Notes: generated by a model from the letters alone, not told the origin. 64,000 nt of DNA from Verrucomicrobiota bacterium (GCA_026398275.1 JAPLTF010000053.1:1-64000); one strand, 5' to 3'. Shown: positions 24,977-33,632, numbered from the stretch's first letter. A program made the numbers and translations.

Positions 24977-25398
24977 ATGCCCCGTGCTCTCGCAAAAACC
25001 TCGTTCAATTGCAGTTCCAGATGCGCTCCAGAAACAGTGTTGACGAAAATAAAGCGAAACTGGGACTTGAGGCTTTGCGCAACCAACACCTCGGCAGCCG
25101 TCAGACCGAAGAAATAGCCCTTGAAGTCAGCCGTGACATCCTTCTTTGTGGACTTGATTTCGCACACCACGACCTTGCGCAGGTTGGCTTCAATTTCCGC
25201 CAATGAATCTAAATCAACAGGCTCCGAAAGATGGACCACGTCGAACGCTTTTCCATAAACAATCATATCCCGCTTCGCGAAAGCCACGACGAGATTCTTT
25301 TTCTGCTTCGCTGTGGGGACCAAGTAGCCGAGTCCTTTGGACGCCAAAAGTAATGCGGCCTTCCCTGCCGTGGCGCTCCCGGAGTCAACGTTTGTCAT
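24949..25398 (-). CDS. Putative PD-(D/E)XK-like protein paired with an XRE regulator
   Basis: 149 residues, no membrane segment. LRKVVVCEIKSTKKDVTADF has the E-x-K half of a PD-(D/E)XK nuclease core (Glu80, Lys82), with hydrophobic strands before and after (FRFIFVNTVSGAHLEL). The family is not one I can name, and the first acidic residue of the motif is not certain. Its start overlaps the XRE gene stop (ATGA), so the two are one leftward operon. It sits between the methyltransferase and endonuclease genes of a BsuBI/PstI-type system and runs opposite to both. Confidence 0.55.
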   Translation of the reverse strand: MTNVDSGSATAGKAALLLASKGLGYLVPTAKQKKNLVVAFAKRDMIVYGKAFDVVHLSEPVDLDSLAEIEANLRKVVVCEIKSTKKDVTADFKGYFFGLTAAEVLVAQSLKSQFRFIFVNTVSGAHLELQLNEVFARARGIYPTWSISF

Positions 25399-25676
25399 GC
25401 GCCTCCTCCCTTCTTCGATTCGGCAAGTCTCGCTTCAAACTTCTTCACGAACGCTGTCAGAGTGGAGTCCAAGGATTGGCAGATCGCACGCACTTCAATC
25501 ACATCGAGCCGCCGTTCACCCGTTTCGTATTTGCTCACGAAACTTTGGGGCATGCCCAAGGTCTCGGATAGTTGAACTTGGGTGAACCCCTTCTCCATGC
25601 GGAGTTCTCGCAACAGGTCTCTGAAAACTGCATGCTCTGGTGTGAAGATGGATTTTGGCACTTGCAAAGATTCCAT
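25395..25676 (-). CDS. XRE-family HTH regulator
   Basis: 93 residues with a canonical Cro/C1-type helix-turn-helix: LLRELRMEKGFTQVQLSETL, then GMPQSFVSKYETGERRLDVI. The C-terminal helix (AFVKKFEARLAES) probably dimerises. Small XRE proteins beside restriction genes act as controllers or as antitoxins. Here the protein is co-translated with the nuclease-like gene, and tandem repeats in the 30-bp divergent gap (25684-25705) are plausible binding sites. Confidence 0.82.
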   Translation of the reverse strand: MESLQVPKSIFTPEHAVFRDLLRELRMEKGFTQVQLSETLGMPQSFVSKYETGERRLDVIEVRAICQSLDSTLTAFVKKFEARLAESKKGGGA

Positions 25677-25683
25677 CCGATTT

Positions 25684-25705
25684 TAGGATAACCCAAAATA
25701 GGATA
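25684..25705. promoter_or_regulatory. Tandem TAGGATA repeats in the XRE-endonuclease gap
   Basis: TAGGATA occurs at 25684-25690 and 25699-25705, a 15-bp period, both inside an AT-rich 30-bp gap between the divergent XRE gene and the endonuclease gene. The spacing fits an XRE dimer binding the same DNA face about one and a half turns apart. The second copy ends one base before the endonuclease ATG, so binding there would block its expression. Confidence 0.45.
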
Positions 25706-25706
25706 T

Positions 25707-26321
25707 ATGCGCCACCTAAAGCACCGCAAAACGACCACCACGCGTTTCCATTCCACATCAGCGGGAGTTGATAAACTTGCCAATGCGCTGGGAGTCCCTC
25801 GACGGGAAGTGAGGGCACAACGATGGCAATTTCCAGATGGGTCATTCTTTTACCATCCCCGCTACCGCTGGTGCCTGCTCATCAAGGCCATTATCGAACG
25901 CTTCTGCCCCGCCTTCGCGCCCGGCGGCGTGGTCCTCTACATCGGGGACGCCGAAAACAAGTTCGTCCACTTGGAAACTGCGGCCTTGACAGCGCTCGGC
26001 GTCACCTTGGATTCTGCCGCAAAGATTCCCGATGTCATCGTCCACCACCGCGCCAAGAACTGGCTCCTGCTCATCGAAGCCGTCACCAGCGCCGGGCCGG
26101 TGGACGGCAAGCGCCGCAAGGAACTCAAAGACCTCTTCGCCGACTGCAAAGCCGGCCTCGTATTCGTCACCGCCTTCGAGAACCGCCGCACCATGCAGAC
26201 CTTCGTTTCGCACATCGCCTGGGAATCCGAAGTCTGGATTGCCGGTGACCCCGACCACATGATCCACTTCAACGGCGAAAGGTTCCTCGGACCGTATCCA
26301 GACGTCATGCCCTCAAAATAG
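25707..26321 (+). CDS. BsuBI/PstI-type restriction endonuclease, N-terminally truncated
   Basis: 204 residues. From about residue 45 the protein is a close match to the BsuBI/PstI catalytic domain: AIIERFCPAFAPGGVVLYIG, then KIPDVIVHHRAKNWLLLIEA, VTSAGPVDGKRRKELKDLF, AWESEVWIAGDPDHMIHFNG and ERFLGPY, which hold the PD and E-x nuclease residues. Complete enzymes are about 310 residues with an extra N-terminal domain that is absent here; the first 40 residues look unrelated. With the truncated methyltransferase this points to a decayed CTGCAG-type system, the recognition sequence being inferred from the family. Confidence 0.75.
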   Translation: MRHLKHRKTTTTRFHSTSAGVDKLANALGVPRREVRAQRWQFPDGSFFYHPRYRWCLLIKAIIERFCPAFAPGGVVLYIGDAENKFVHLETAALTALGVTLDSAAKIPDVIVHHRAKNWLLLIEAVTSAGPVDGKRRKELKDLFADCKAGLVFVTAFENRRTMQTFVSHIAWESEVWIAGDPDHMIHFNGERFLGPYPDVMPSK

Positions 26322-26584
26322 AAAAGCCCTCAAAATGAATTGCCATCTTTCTTCGCCAGCCATCCTCCGACGTTTTCACAGCACAGTGCCCGGGAGACGC
26401 TCGAGACCCATGCATATAGGCAAATGCACGGTTTGGTACCCAGTTCCGAAATTTCGATATTAAATGCCCGAACGTTTTTTCTTTGCGGGCTCTGCGCCTT
26501 TGCGTGAGGAAATCTCTCCGGCTTCATGGCCATTCCCTTCTTGCCGCTGGGGCGCTCCCTGCACGACTCTGTCCCGCTTTTCCG

Positions 26585-28417
26585 ATGCTCACCATTTCCC
26601 GTGTCAGTAAATCCTTTGCCGGCCGCACCCTTTTTGAGGATGCGTCGCTGCAGGTCAATTCCGGCGACCGGATCGGGCTGATCGGGCCAAACGGGGCCGG
26701 CAAGACGACGCTCTTTTCCCTGCTTTTGAAGCTGGATGAACCGGACGAGGGATCGATCAGCCTCCAGCGCGGGGTGCGCTGCGGGTATCTGCCGCAGGAG
26801 ACCGCGGCATCGACCGATGGCACGGTGATGGAGCTGGCCGCCGGGGAGGACGCCGACGGGCGGGCAGAGGCGGCGGCGAAGCGGATTCTGGCGGGGCTGG
26901 CATTCCGCGAGCAGGATTATTTTCGTCCGGTCAACGAGCTGAGCGGCGGGTGGATGATGCGCGCCCACCTCGCGCGCCTGCTGGTCGAGCAGCCGGACCT
27001 GCTCCTGCTGGACGAGCCGACGAACCACCTGGATCTCGAAACGCTGGGGTGGTTCCAGAACCACCTGCTGGGCTATCCGGGCGCGATCCTCACCATTTCG
27101 CACGACCGCGAATTTCTCAACATCCTCTGCCGGGGGATCGTCGAGATCCGGCACCGGAAACTCCTGCGCTACCACGGGAATTACGACGCGTTCGTGGAGC
27201 TGAAAAAGGCCCGGGAGGAGCAGCAGCTTTCCGCCTACAGAAACCAGCAGAAGGAGATCGAGCACCTCCAGGATTTCATCACCAGATTCCGCGCCAAGGC
27301 CAGCAAGGCCGCCCAGGCACAGGACCGCGTGAAGCAGCTTGCGAGGATGGAGCGGATCGAGGCACCGGAGTCCGACGAGCCGACGGTGCACTTCAAGTTT
27401 CCGCAACCCGTCCGAAGCGGCCAGCGGGTGATGAGCCTGGAAGGAGTCAGGCAGGCGTATGGAGACCACGTGGTCTATGAGAATCTCCACATCCGGGTCG
27501 AGCGCGGACAGCGGATCGTGCTGGTCGGGCCGAACGGAGCCGGAAAATCCACCTTGTTGAAAATCCTTGCCGGCGACCTCCCGCTCGAAGCCGGGGAGCG
27601 CACCCCCGGCCACAATGTCAGCATCGGATACTTCGCCCAGCACCGCTCGGATGCGCTGGATCTGAAAAAAACCGTATTGGCTGAGGTGCAGAGCATTTCG
27701 CGTCCGGTCCCCGAGCAGGCCGCCCGGAATATTCTGGGAGCGTTTTTGTTCCGCGGGGAGGATGTGTTCAAATCGGTATCCGTCCTCAGCGGCGGGGAAA
27801 AGAGCAGGCTGGCCCTCGTGAAGCTGCTGCTGGACCCGCCGAATCTCCTGCTGCTCGACGAGCCGACGACCCACTTGGACATGCCCAGCATTGATGCACT
27901 GATCCGGGCGCTCGCCCCGTATGAGGGCACGATTGTTTTTGTGAGCCACGACGTGCATTTCATCCGGGCGCTCGCGACTTCGGTCATCCATGTGCAGCGC
28001 GGACACCTCACCCCCTACGCTGGAGATTATACCTACTACCTCGACAAGTCCCGCGCTTCAGGAGCCCGGGCCGGGACGATTGCATCGCTGGGAAACCACC
28101 AGCCGGAGGCGGCTCCGGTTGAACGCGTGGCATCCGGGCCCGGAATGAAGGAAGTTCGTGCCCAAAGGCGCGCAGAGTCGGAAGCCAGGCAGGCAGCAAA
28201 CCGGGAGCGGCGCGAACGCGAGAAGCGGGTTGCCGAGCTCGAAGCGGAAATCGCAACGCTCGAAGCCCGGCAATTGGAGCTCACCGAGAAGCTGGAAAAC
28301 CCCGGGACCTACGACAATCCCTCGCTGGCGATGGAGGTCAACCGCCAGCTTGCGGGCGTTGCGGATGCACTCGAGAAAGCCAACGCCGAATGGCTGGCGA
28401 CCGCAGAGACGGAGTAG
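26585..28417 (+). CDS. ABC-F family ATPase
   Basis: 610 residues with two ABC domains and no membrane segments: Walker A GPNGAGKTT and GPNGAGKST, signatures LSGGWMMRA and LSGGEKSRL, Walker B LLLLDEPTNHLDL and LLLLDEPTTHLDM, joined by the ABC-F linker (ELKKAREEQQLSAYRNQQKE). The C-terminal coiled coil (about 520-610) resembles Uup/YheS-type proteins. ABC-F proteins act on the ribosome to resolve stalls or protect against antibiotics. Start at 26585 (MLTISRVSKSF); an upstream extension lacks family sequence. Confidence 0.88.
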   Translation: MLTISRVSKSFAGRTLFEDASLQVNSGDRIGLIGPNGAGKTTLFSLLLKLDEPDEGSISLQRGVRCGYLPQETAASTDGTVMELAAGEDADGRAEAAAKRILAGLAFREQDYFRPVNELSGGWMMRAHLARLLVEQPDLLLLDEPTNHLDLETLGWFQNHLLGYPGAILTISHDREFLNILCRGIVEIRHRKLLRYHGNYDAFVELKKAREEQQLSAYRNQQKEIEHLQDFITRFRAKASKAAQAQDRVKQLARMERIEAPESDEPTVHFKFPQPVRSGQRVMSLEGVRQAYGDHVVYENLHIRVERGQRIVLVGPNGAGKSTLLKILAGDLPLEAGERTPGHNVSIGYFAQHRSDALDLKKTVLAEVQSISRPVPEQAARNILGAFLFRGEDVFKSVSVLSGGEKSRLALVKLLLDPPNLLLLDEPTTHLDMPSIDALIRALAPYEGTIVFVSHDVHFIRALATSVIHVQRGHLTPYAGDYTYYLDKSRASGARAGTIASLGNHQPEAAPVERVASGPGMKEVRAQRRAESEARQAANRERREREKRVAELEAEIATLEARQLELTEKLENPGTYDNPSLAMEVNRQLAGVADALEKANAEWLATAETE

Positions 28418-28458
28418 GTGCTTGGCGGCAGCTATAGAAGGCAGAAAACCGCAGAGGG

Positions 28459-28589
28459 TGCCCGCGAATCACGCGAATCTTCGCAAATGACAGATGCTTC
28501 CAAGAGGAGACAAAAGGCCCGCATTTGTGGCGTCCATTTCTTCCTGACTTCTTGTGAGTTTATTCGCGGTTGCCCGTGATTCGCGGGCA
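28459..28589. repeat. Long-range inverted repeat in intergenic DNA
   Basis: TGCCCGCGAATCACG (28459-28473) and CGTGATTCGCGGGCA (28575-28589) are perfectly complementary over 15 bp and separated by about 100 bp that holds no gene. Additional GCGAAT/ATTCGC partial matches lie just inside. It may be a small palindromic repeat element or a structured end of the ABC-F transcript. Confidence 0.45.
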
Positions 28590-28605
28590 GATTCTGAGGC
28601 CGGAG

Positions 28606-28842
28606 TTAGTGGCAGCCGCAGGCGGAGCCGCAGCAATGCCCGCCTCTTGAGGGGGCTGGAACGCGTGGCGCAGGCTGGCCGGACTTGAGAACCCCGTAGC
28701 CTCCGAGAACGACTCTTCGGATCGCCTCGCCGGTTTCCGGGTGCTTGGTCAGGGCATTGTCCTTCATGCTCTGCTTGATCTCGAAATGGCGGACCTTTTC
28801 CCCTTTTTTGGCGGGAATGCTCTCGTAAACGTAAGTCGTCAT
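28606..28842 (-). CDS. FmdB-like small protein
   Basis: 78 residues: MTTYVYESIPAKKGEKVRHF, then EIKQSMKDNALTKHPETGEA, IRRVVLGGYGVL and a Cys/Gly/His tail (GGHCCGSACGCH). This matches a variant of the FmdB putative regulatory family in which the central zinc-ribbon cysteines are replaced (usual CEDCG is absent) while the PTYxY start and the TGExIRRVxxGG block are kept. The Cys-rich tail could bind metal. Function of the family is unknown. Confidence 0.65.
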   Translation of the reverse strand: MTTYVYESIPAKKGEKVRHFEIKQSMKDNALTKHPETGEAIRRVVLGGYGVLKSGQPAPRVPAPSRGGHCCGSACGCH

Positions 28843-28981
28843 GGTTCTGCGAATTTATGCTTTCTCGCGCGGATGCGTCAACAGGAGGGTTTTCCATTTC
28901 TTGTCCGGGGTCATTGGTGGATTCAAATACTAATTTTTTTCTTCGATCAACCGGCGGGGATCATCGTAATCTCCCGGGGCC

Positions 28982-30061
28982 ATGCCAGAAGACTCGCACA
29001 TCAGACTGTATATTCCGGGACCGATCGAAGTATCTGAAAAGACATTCCGCGCCATGTGTGCGCCGATGATCGGGCACCGGGGAGGGGAATTCAAAAAGCT
29101 CTATGCAGGGATCCAGCCCCGGCTCCAGGAGCTGTTCGGGACCAAGCGTCCGGTCTTTCTTTCGACATCCTCCGCATGGGGGGTCATGGAGGGCTCGATC
29201 CGCAACCTGACCAAGAAAAAAGTTCTCAACGCGATGTGCGGGGCATTTTCCGACAAGTGGTTTGATGTGAGCCAGCGCTGCGGCAAGCAGGCGGAGGCGC
29301 TGCAGGTGCCCTGGGGATCGGCGATCCTGCCGGAGATGGTGCGCGAAAAGCTGTCCACGGGGGAGTTTGATTCGTTCACGCTGATCCACAACGAGACATC
29401 GTGCGGGATCCGGAATCCGCTCCGCGAAATCTCCGCGGTGCTCAAGGACTTCCCCGATGTGCAGTTCATCGTCGACAGCGTCTCCTCGTTTTCCACCGAG
29501 CCGATCCCGATGGACGAGCTCGGGATCGACGTCCTGCTGACCGGCAGCCAGAAAGCCCTCGCCATGCCGCCCGGGCTGGCGATTTTTGCAGTCTCCGAGC
29601 GCGCCCTCGCGCGGGCGGCGACCGTCCCCGACCGCGGGTATTATTTCGACTTTGTCGAGTTCGCCAAAAACCAGGAGCAGGACATGACGCCGAGCACGCC
29701 CGTGATTCCGCTCATCAATGCCCTGACCTCGAAGCTGGACGATATCTTTTCCGAAGGCCTCGCGAACCGGTATGCCCGGCACGCCGCGCTGAACGCCCAT
29801 GTCCATGATTGGGTGAAGGCCCGCGGGTTCGAGTTTTTCGCCCCCGAGGGCTATCGCTCGATCTCCCTCACCTGCGTGAAAAACAATCGCGAGGTCGACG
29901 TGGCCGCATGGATCAAGCGGCTCCGCGAAAAGCATCGCTACGTCATCGACGGCGGCTACGGCAAGATCAAAGGAAAGACGTTCCGGATCTCGAACATGGG
30001 AGACGAAACGCCGGAGAGAATTGCCATGCTGCTCGCAGCGCTCGACGACACGATCGCCTGA
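28982..30061 (+). CDS. Class V aminotransferase (alanine/serine-glyoxylate type)
   Basis: 359 residues of a PLP-dependent fold type I enzyme. LYIPGPIEVSEKTFRAMCAP, then MIGHRGGEFKKLY and FLSTSSAWGVMEGSIRNL open the protein; VDSVSSFSTEPIPMDELGID precedes the PLP lysine in LLTGSQKALAMPPGLA. The closest functional group is alanine/serine-glyoxylate aminotransferases; some bacteria use such enzymes in place of SerC in serine synthesis. Exact substrate cannot be fixed. Monocistronic by position. Confidence 0.85.
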   Translation: MPEDSHIRLYIPGPIEVSEKTFRAMCAPMIGHRGGEFKKLYAGIQPRLQELFGTKRPVFLSTSSAWGVMEGSIRNLTKKKVLNAMCGAFSDKWFDVSQRCGKQAEALQVPWGSAILPEMVREKLSTGEFDSFTLIHNETSCGIRNPLREISAVLKDFPDVQFIVDSVSSFSTEPIPMDELGIDVLLTGSQKALAMPPGLAIFAVSERALARAATVPDRGYYFDFVEFAKNQEQDMTPSTPVIPLINALTSKLDDIFSEGLANRYARHAALNAHVHDWVKARGFEFFAPEGYRSISLTCVKNNREVDVAAWIKRLREKHRYVIDGGYGKIKGKTFRISNMGDETPERIAMLLAALDDTIA

Positions 30062-30109
30062 TTGTCCGAAATCGCGGGCGCTGACGGCGCAACGCCGTCC
30101 AGGCCACGG

Positions 30110-30967
30110 TCACGGTGCGCGGCCGGCTTTCCTTGCCTCGCGGAATTCCCCCGGGGAGCAGCCGGTGAGCTTTTTAAATATCCGGTTGAACTGCGAGATC
30201 GAGCGGAACCCGGAGGCGAAGGCGACCTCCCCGATTCCGAGCCTGGTGGACTCGAGCAGCCGGCGGGCGCGTTCCGTCCGAAGTCTCGCCAGGCAGGCGG
30301 TGAAGGTCTCGCCGGTCGACTTCCGGAACCTGTCGCTGAAATAGCTGGGGCTCATCTTTGCCTTCGCCGCCGCTTTGGAAAGCGTCCAGTCGTGCTCCAG
30401 ATCCTCCCGGATCAGGCGCAGGGTCTTTTCCACGTCAGGGTATGCTGTCGCGGGCAGGGGGAGGGAATCGGAGAGCTGCCGGGCAAAGATTTCCAGCAGA
30501 TCGATCGCGGACTGGTAGTGCTTCGGATCGGTGACCTTCACCGCCATGAGCGCCCGTTCGCAGGCCTCCGGGTCGAGGCCTTGTTTGGTGAGAAACTTCC
30601 TCAGCTTCTCCCAGTGTGTTTTTGCGCCGCGACCGAGAAAGACGTGCCCTGTGTGCAGGTAGGCCACGACCTTTCCCCGGACATGCACGGGAACCGATGA
30701 GGAGGTCAGCCCGGCAAAACACTCCCGCGAGTTTGTGCGGCCATTCGGCGCATCTTGAAGCAGGTTGTGGGATTCGTGGCAGGCGTCGCACGATTGGCTG
30801 GTGAGTCCCATCATCCGGCAAAACTCCGGGGCCCCGTCGGGGATGTGGTATTCCCCCGGAGACAACACGTCCAGCGGCAGCCCCGTGATATTCGTAAAAG
30901 CCGCTTGGAATTGCCGGAAAAGATTGCTGCCTGTCGATGGCGGGGGTGTCGGGAGCCTGGATTTCAT
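30110..30967 (-). CDS. PocR-domain AraC-family regulator
   Basis: 285 residues. The N-terminal PocR-type sensor (FRQFQAAFTNITGLPLDVLS, then EFCRMMGLTSQSCDACHESH, RECFAGLTSSSVPVHVRGKV and VAYLHTGHVFLG) is followed by an AraC HTH (SKAAAKAKMSPSYFSDRFRK, then GIGEVAFASGFRSISQFNRI and FKKLTGCSPGEFR). The sensor keeps the conserved cysteines and contains a CDACH sequence. It is divergent from the cbb3 oxidase cluster across 152 bp, so it is a candidate regulator of it, an inference from position. Start at 30967 gives the usual length. Confidence 0.82.
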   Translation of the reverse strand: MKSRLPTPPPSTGSNLFRQFQAAFTNITGLPLDVLSPGEYHIPDGAPEFCRMMGLTSQSCDACHESHNLLQDAPNGRTNSRECFAGLTSSSVPVHVRGKVVAYLHTGHVFLGRGAKTHWEKLRKFLTKQGLDPEACERALMAVKVTDPKHYQSAIDLLEIFARQLSDSLPLPATAYPDVEKTLRLIREDLEHDWTLSKAAAKAKMSPSYFSDRFRKSTGETFTACLARLRTERARRLLESTRLGIGEVAFASGFRSISQFNRIFKKLTGCSPGEFREARKAGRAP

Positions 30968-31081
30968 GCCCGGCTGAATCCTACGCCCGGACACCGGTTG
31001 CTCAACTCGAAAACACTGAGGTTTCAAAAAATCTGCGCAGAGAATCAAAAACCATGCGGAGACGGGGGAGGCGCGGATCTT

Positions 31082-31095
31082 TAGATTCAGGTCAA
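31082..31095. promoter_or_regulatory. FNR-like half-matching box upstream of ccoS
   Basis: TAGAT-TCAG-GTCAA matches the FNR/ANR consensus TTGAT-N4-ATCAA at eight of ten positions and lies 25 bp before the ccoS start. FNR-type proteins often control cbb3 oxidases. The spacing would place a classical start site inside ccoS, so this may be chance or a different mode of control. Confidence 0.3.
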
Positions 31096-31119
31096 ATAAA
31101 TGGTCTGCCCGCCCTCCAG

Positions 31120-31290
31120 ATGAGCGTTTTGTATCTCACGATATTTGTGAGCGTGATGCTCGCGCTCTTCTTCGTGGCGGGGTTCATCTACCACCATGAT
31201 TTTTCAGGCGGCGACCCGTTGCGCGACAGCCTTCTCCCTTTTCAAAAAGAAAATCCGCCGAAGCCCGGCGGAGAACAAGATGATTCATGA
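31120..31290 (+). CDS. ccoS: CcoS-like cbb3 oxidase assembly protein
   Basis: 56 residues: MSVLYLTIFVSVMLALFFVA, then GFIYHHDFSGGDPLRDSLLP. One membrane helix with a short charged tail is typical of CcoS, which is required for haem and copper insertion into cbb3 oxidases. Its stop overlaps the ccoNO start (ATGA). The family usually ends after a QFDDLE-type segment; here that is replaced by a longer tail, so the name rests on size, first helix and position. Confidence 0.65.
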   Translation: MSVLYLTIFVSVMLALFFVAGFIYHHDFSGGDPLRDSLLPFQKENPPKPGGEQDDS

Positions 31291-33632
31291 AGACAAAAAC
31301 TATTGAGTATAACGACGGGGTCGTCCGGCAGTTTCTGATCGCCTCGGTTTTCTGGGGTGTGGTGGCGATGTTGGTCGGTGTGCTGATCGCTTCGCAGCTC
31401 GCGTTCCACGTGCTGAACTTCAACACGCCCTGGCTGACATTCGGCCGCCTGCGTCCGCTGCATACGAACGCGGCGATTTTTGCATTTGTCGGCAACATGA
31501 TCTTTTGCGGGATCTACCATTCGACGCAGAGGCTTGTGCGCGCGCGGCTCGCGTCGGATTTCCTGTCCCAGCTTCATTTCTGGGGCTGGCAGCTGATCAT
31601 CGTTGCGGCGGCGATCACCCTGCCGCTCGGGTTTTCGCGCGGCAAGGAATACGCGGAGCTGATCTGGCCGATCAACATCGCGGTCGTCCTGATCTGGGTG
31701 GTCTTCGCGGTCAACTTTTTTTGGACGCTGGCGATCCGGAATGAGAAGTCGCTGTATGTGGCGATCTGGTTCTACATCGCGACGATCATCACGGTGGCGA
31801 TGCTCTACATCACGAACCACCTGCAGATCCCGACCAGCCTTCTGCACTCGTATCCGATCTTCGGCGGTGTCCAGGACGCACTGGTGCAGTGGTGGTATGG
31901 GCACAATGCCGTCGCGTTTTTCCTGACGACGCCGGTGCTCGGCATCATGTATTACTACATGCCGAAGGCGGCCGAGCGGCCGGTCTACAGCTACCGGCTC
32001 TCGGTCGTCCACTTCTGGTCGCTTGTCTTTATCTACATCTGGGCCGGCCCGCACCACCTGCTCAACACGGCGCTGCCCGAATGGCTGCAGACGCTGGGAA
32101 TGGTCTTCAGCCTGATGCTCTGGGCTCCGTCCTGGGGCGGCATGCTGAACGGCCTGCTGACCCTCCGCGGGGCATGGAACAAGCTCCGCACCGATCCGGT
32201 GCTGAAGTTCCTTGCCGCTGGCGTGACATTTTATGGCATGTCCACATTCGAGGGCCCGCTCATGGCGATCCGCTCGGTGAACGCCGTTTCGCACTACACC
32301 GATTGGACGATCGGGCACGTCCACAGCGGCACGCTTGGCTGGAACAGCTTCATGGCGGCGGGCATGTTCTACTGGCTCGCCCCGCGGCTCTGGAACACCA
32401 AGCTCTATTCGACGAAGCTCGCCGACCTCCATTTCTGGATCGGCATGGTCGGGATACTGCTCTACATCGCCTCAATGTGGGTTTCGGGGATTACCCAGGG
32501 GCTCATGCTTAACGCAGTGACTCCGGACGGGGTGCTCGCGTATCCGAACTTCCTCGAGGTCGTCAACTCGACACGCGCGATGCTCCACACGCGCATCCTG
32601 GGCGGCGGCTTGTTCCTCACGGGGATGATCCTGATGGCCTACAATCTGTTCCGCACGATCCGCTCCGGCCGACCGGCTGTTGCGAGCATCGAGGTGCAGG
32701 TGCCCGACATCGCGCCGAAGGAGGGGCTGTCCTTGATCGGAGGATTTTTCAATCCGCCGGTGATCTACTCGTTCCTGCTGGTGCTCTTCGCTTGCGGCTG
32801 GGGATTTGCGCAGGGGATGGTGAGCGCCGTTTCGCTTGTCCTGCTGGTGGAGACGGCTCTGGTCGCGATGATCCACCTCGGGCTCTCCGGAAAAAAATGG
32901 AACGAGTGGTATGAGAAGCTGCTGGAGAGCTGGCTGCCGTTCACCGTGCTGACATTTGTCGCTGTCGTCGCCGGCGGCATGATCCAGATCCTCCCGACGG
33001 TTTTCATCAAGCAGACGGCGGGAACCGATGCTCCGATCCAGAAGGTTTACACTCCGCTCGAGCTCGCCGGGCGCGACATCTACATCCGCGAAGGTTGCTA
33101 CAACTGCCACAGCCAGATGATCCGTTCCCTGGTTGGGGATGTGCTCCGCTACGGAAAAAGCGGCCGCCTCACCGAGTCGATCTACGACTTTCCGTTCCAA
33201 TGGGGATCAAAGCGCACCGGCCCCGATCTGGAGCGCGAGGGCGGGAAATACCCGAACATCTGGCATTTCCAGCACTTGATGGATCCCCGTTCGACATCCA
33301 TCGGCAGCGTGATGCCGAACTACCCATGGCTCTACAAGCAGGTGACCGATATTCCGGCGCTCACATCGAAGATCCGGGTTCTCTCCAGCTACGGGGTCCC
33401 GTTTCCCCCGCGCTCGCCCGATGCAATTCTCCAGTCGTGCATTGAGCAGGGCAACCTGATTACGGCCGATCTCGCGACGAGCGGAATCAAGATCTCGCCG
33501 GACAAGGAGGTCATCGCGGTCATCGCGTATCTGCAACAGCTCGGAAGATACAGCGCGCCGGCCGCCCAGCCAGCCGCGCCTGCTCCGGCTGTTTCCGCCC
33601 CCGCCGCCCCGAAACAAGCCAGCGCCAACTGA
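31287..33632 (+). CDS. ccoNO: Fused cbb3 cytochrome oxidase subunits I and II (CcoNO)
   Basis: 781 residues. Residues 1 to about 490 are CcoN: twelve helices with haem and copper ligands in GRLRPLHTNAAIFAF, WWYGHNAVAFFLTTPVLG, IWAGPHHLLNTALPEWLQ and DWTIGHVHSGTLGWNSF. After a linker, about 560-781 form CcoO with its membrane helix, the c-type haem site GCYNCHSQM and DLEREGGKYPNIWHFQHLMD. It reduces oxygen at high affinity and pumps protons. Fusion of N and O is known in some Bacteroidota and Verrucomicrobiota. The Ala/Pro-rich tail is an extra. Confidence 0.93.
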   Translation: MKTKTIEYNDGVVRQFLIASVFWGVVAMLVGVLIASQLAFHVLNFNTPWLTFGRLRPLHTNAAIFAFVGNMIFCGIYHSTQRLVRARLASDFLSQLHFWGWQLIIVAAAITLPLGFSRGKEYAELIWPINIAVVLIWVVFAVNFFWTLAIRNEKSLYVAIWFYIATIITVAMLYITNHLQIPTSLLHSYPIFGGVQDALVQWWYGHNAVAFFLTTPVLGIMYYYMPKAAERPVYSYRLSVVHFWSLVFIYIWAGPHHLLNTALPEWLQTLGMVFSLMLWAPSWGGMLNGLLTLRGAWNKLRTDPVLKFLAAGVTFYGMSTFEGPLMAIRSVNAVSHYTDWTIGHVHSGTLGWNSFMAAGMFYWLAPRLWNTKLYSTKLADLHFWIGMVGILLYIASMWVSGITQGLMLNAVTPDGVLAYPNFLEVVNSTRAMLHTRILGGGLFLTGMILMAYNLFRTIRSGRPAVASIEVQVPDIAPKEGLSLIGGFFNPPVIYSFLLVLFACGWGFAQGMVSAVSLVLLVETALVAMIHLGLSGKKWNEWYEKLLESWLPFTVLTFVAVVAGGMIQILPTVFIKQTAGTDAPIQKVYTPLELAGRDIYIREGCYNCHSQMIRSLVGDVLRYGKSGRLTESIYDFPFQWGSKRTGPDLEREGGKYPNIWHFQHLMDPRSTSIGSVMPNYPWLYKQVTDIPALTSKIRVLSSYGVPFPPRSPDAILQSCIEQGNLITADLATSGIKISPDKEVIAVIAYLQQLGRYSAPAAQPAAPAPAVSAPAAPKQASAN

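Noticed and set aside
26330-28006. A 558-codon minus-strand frame
   Set aside because: Antisense to the ABC-F ATPase with both Walker motifs; no recognisable protein sequence.
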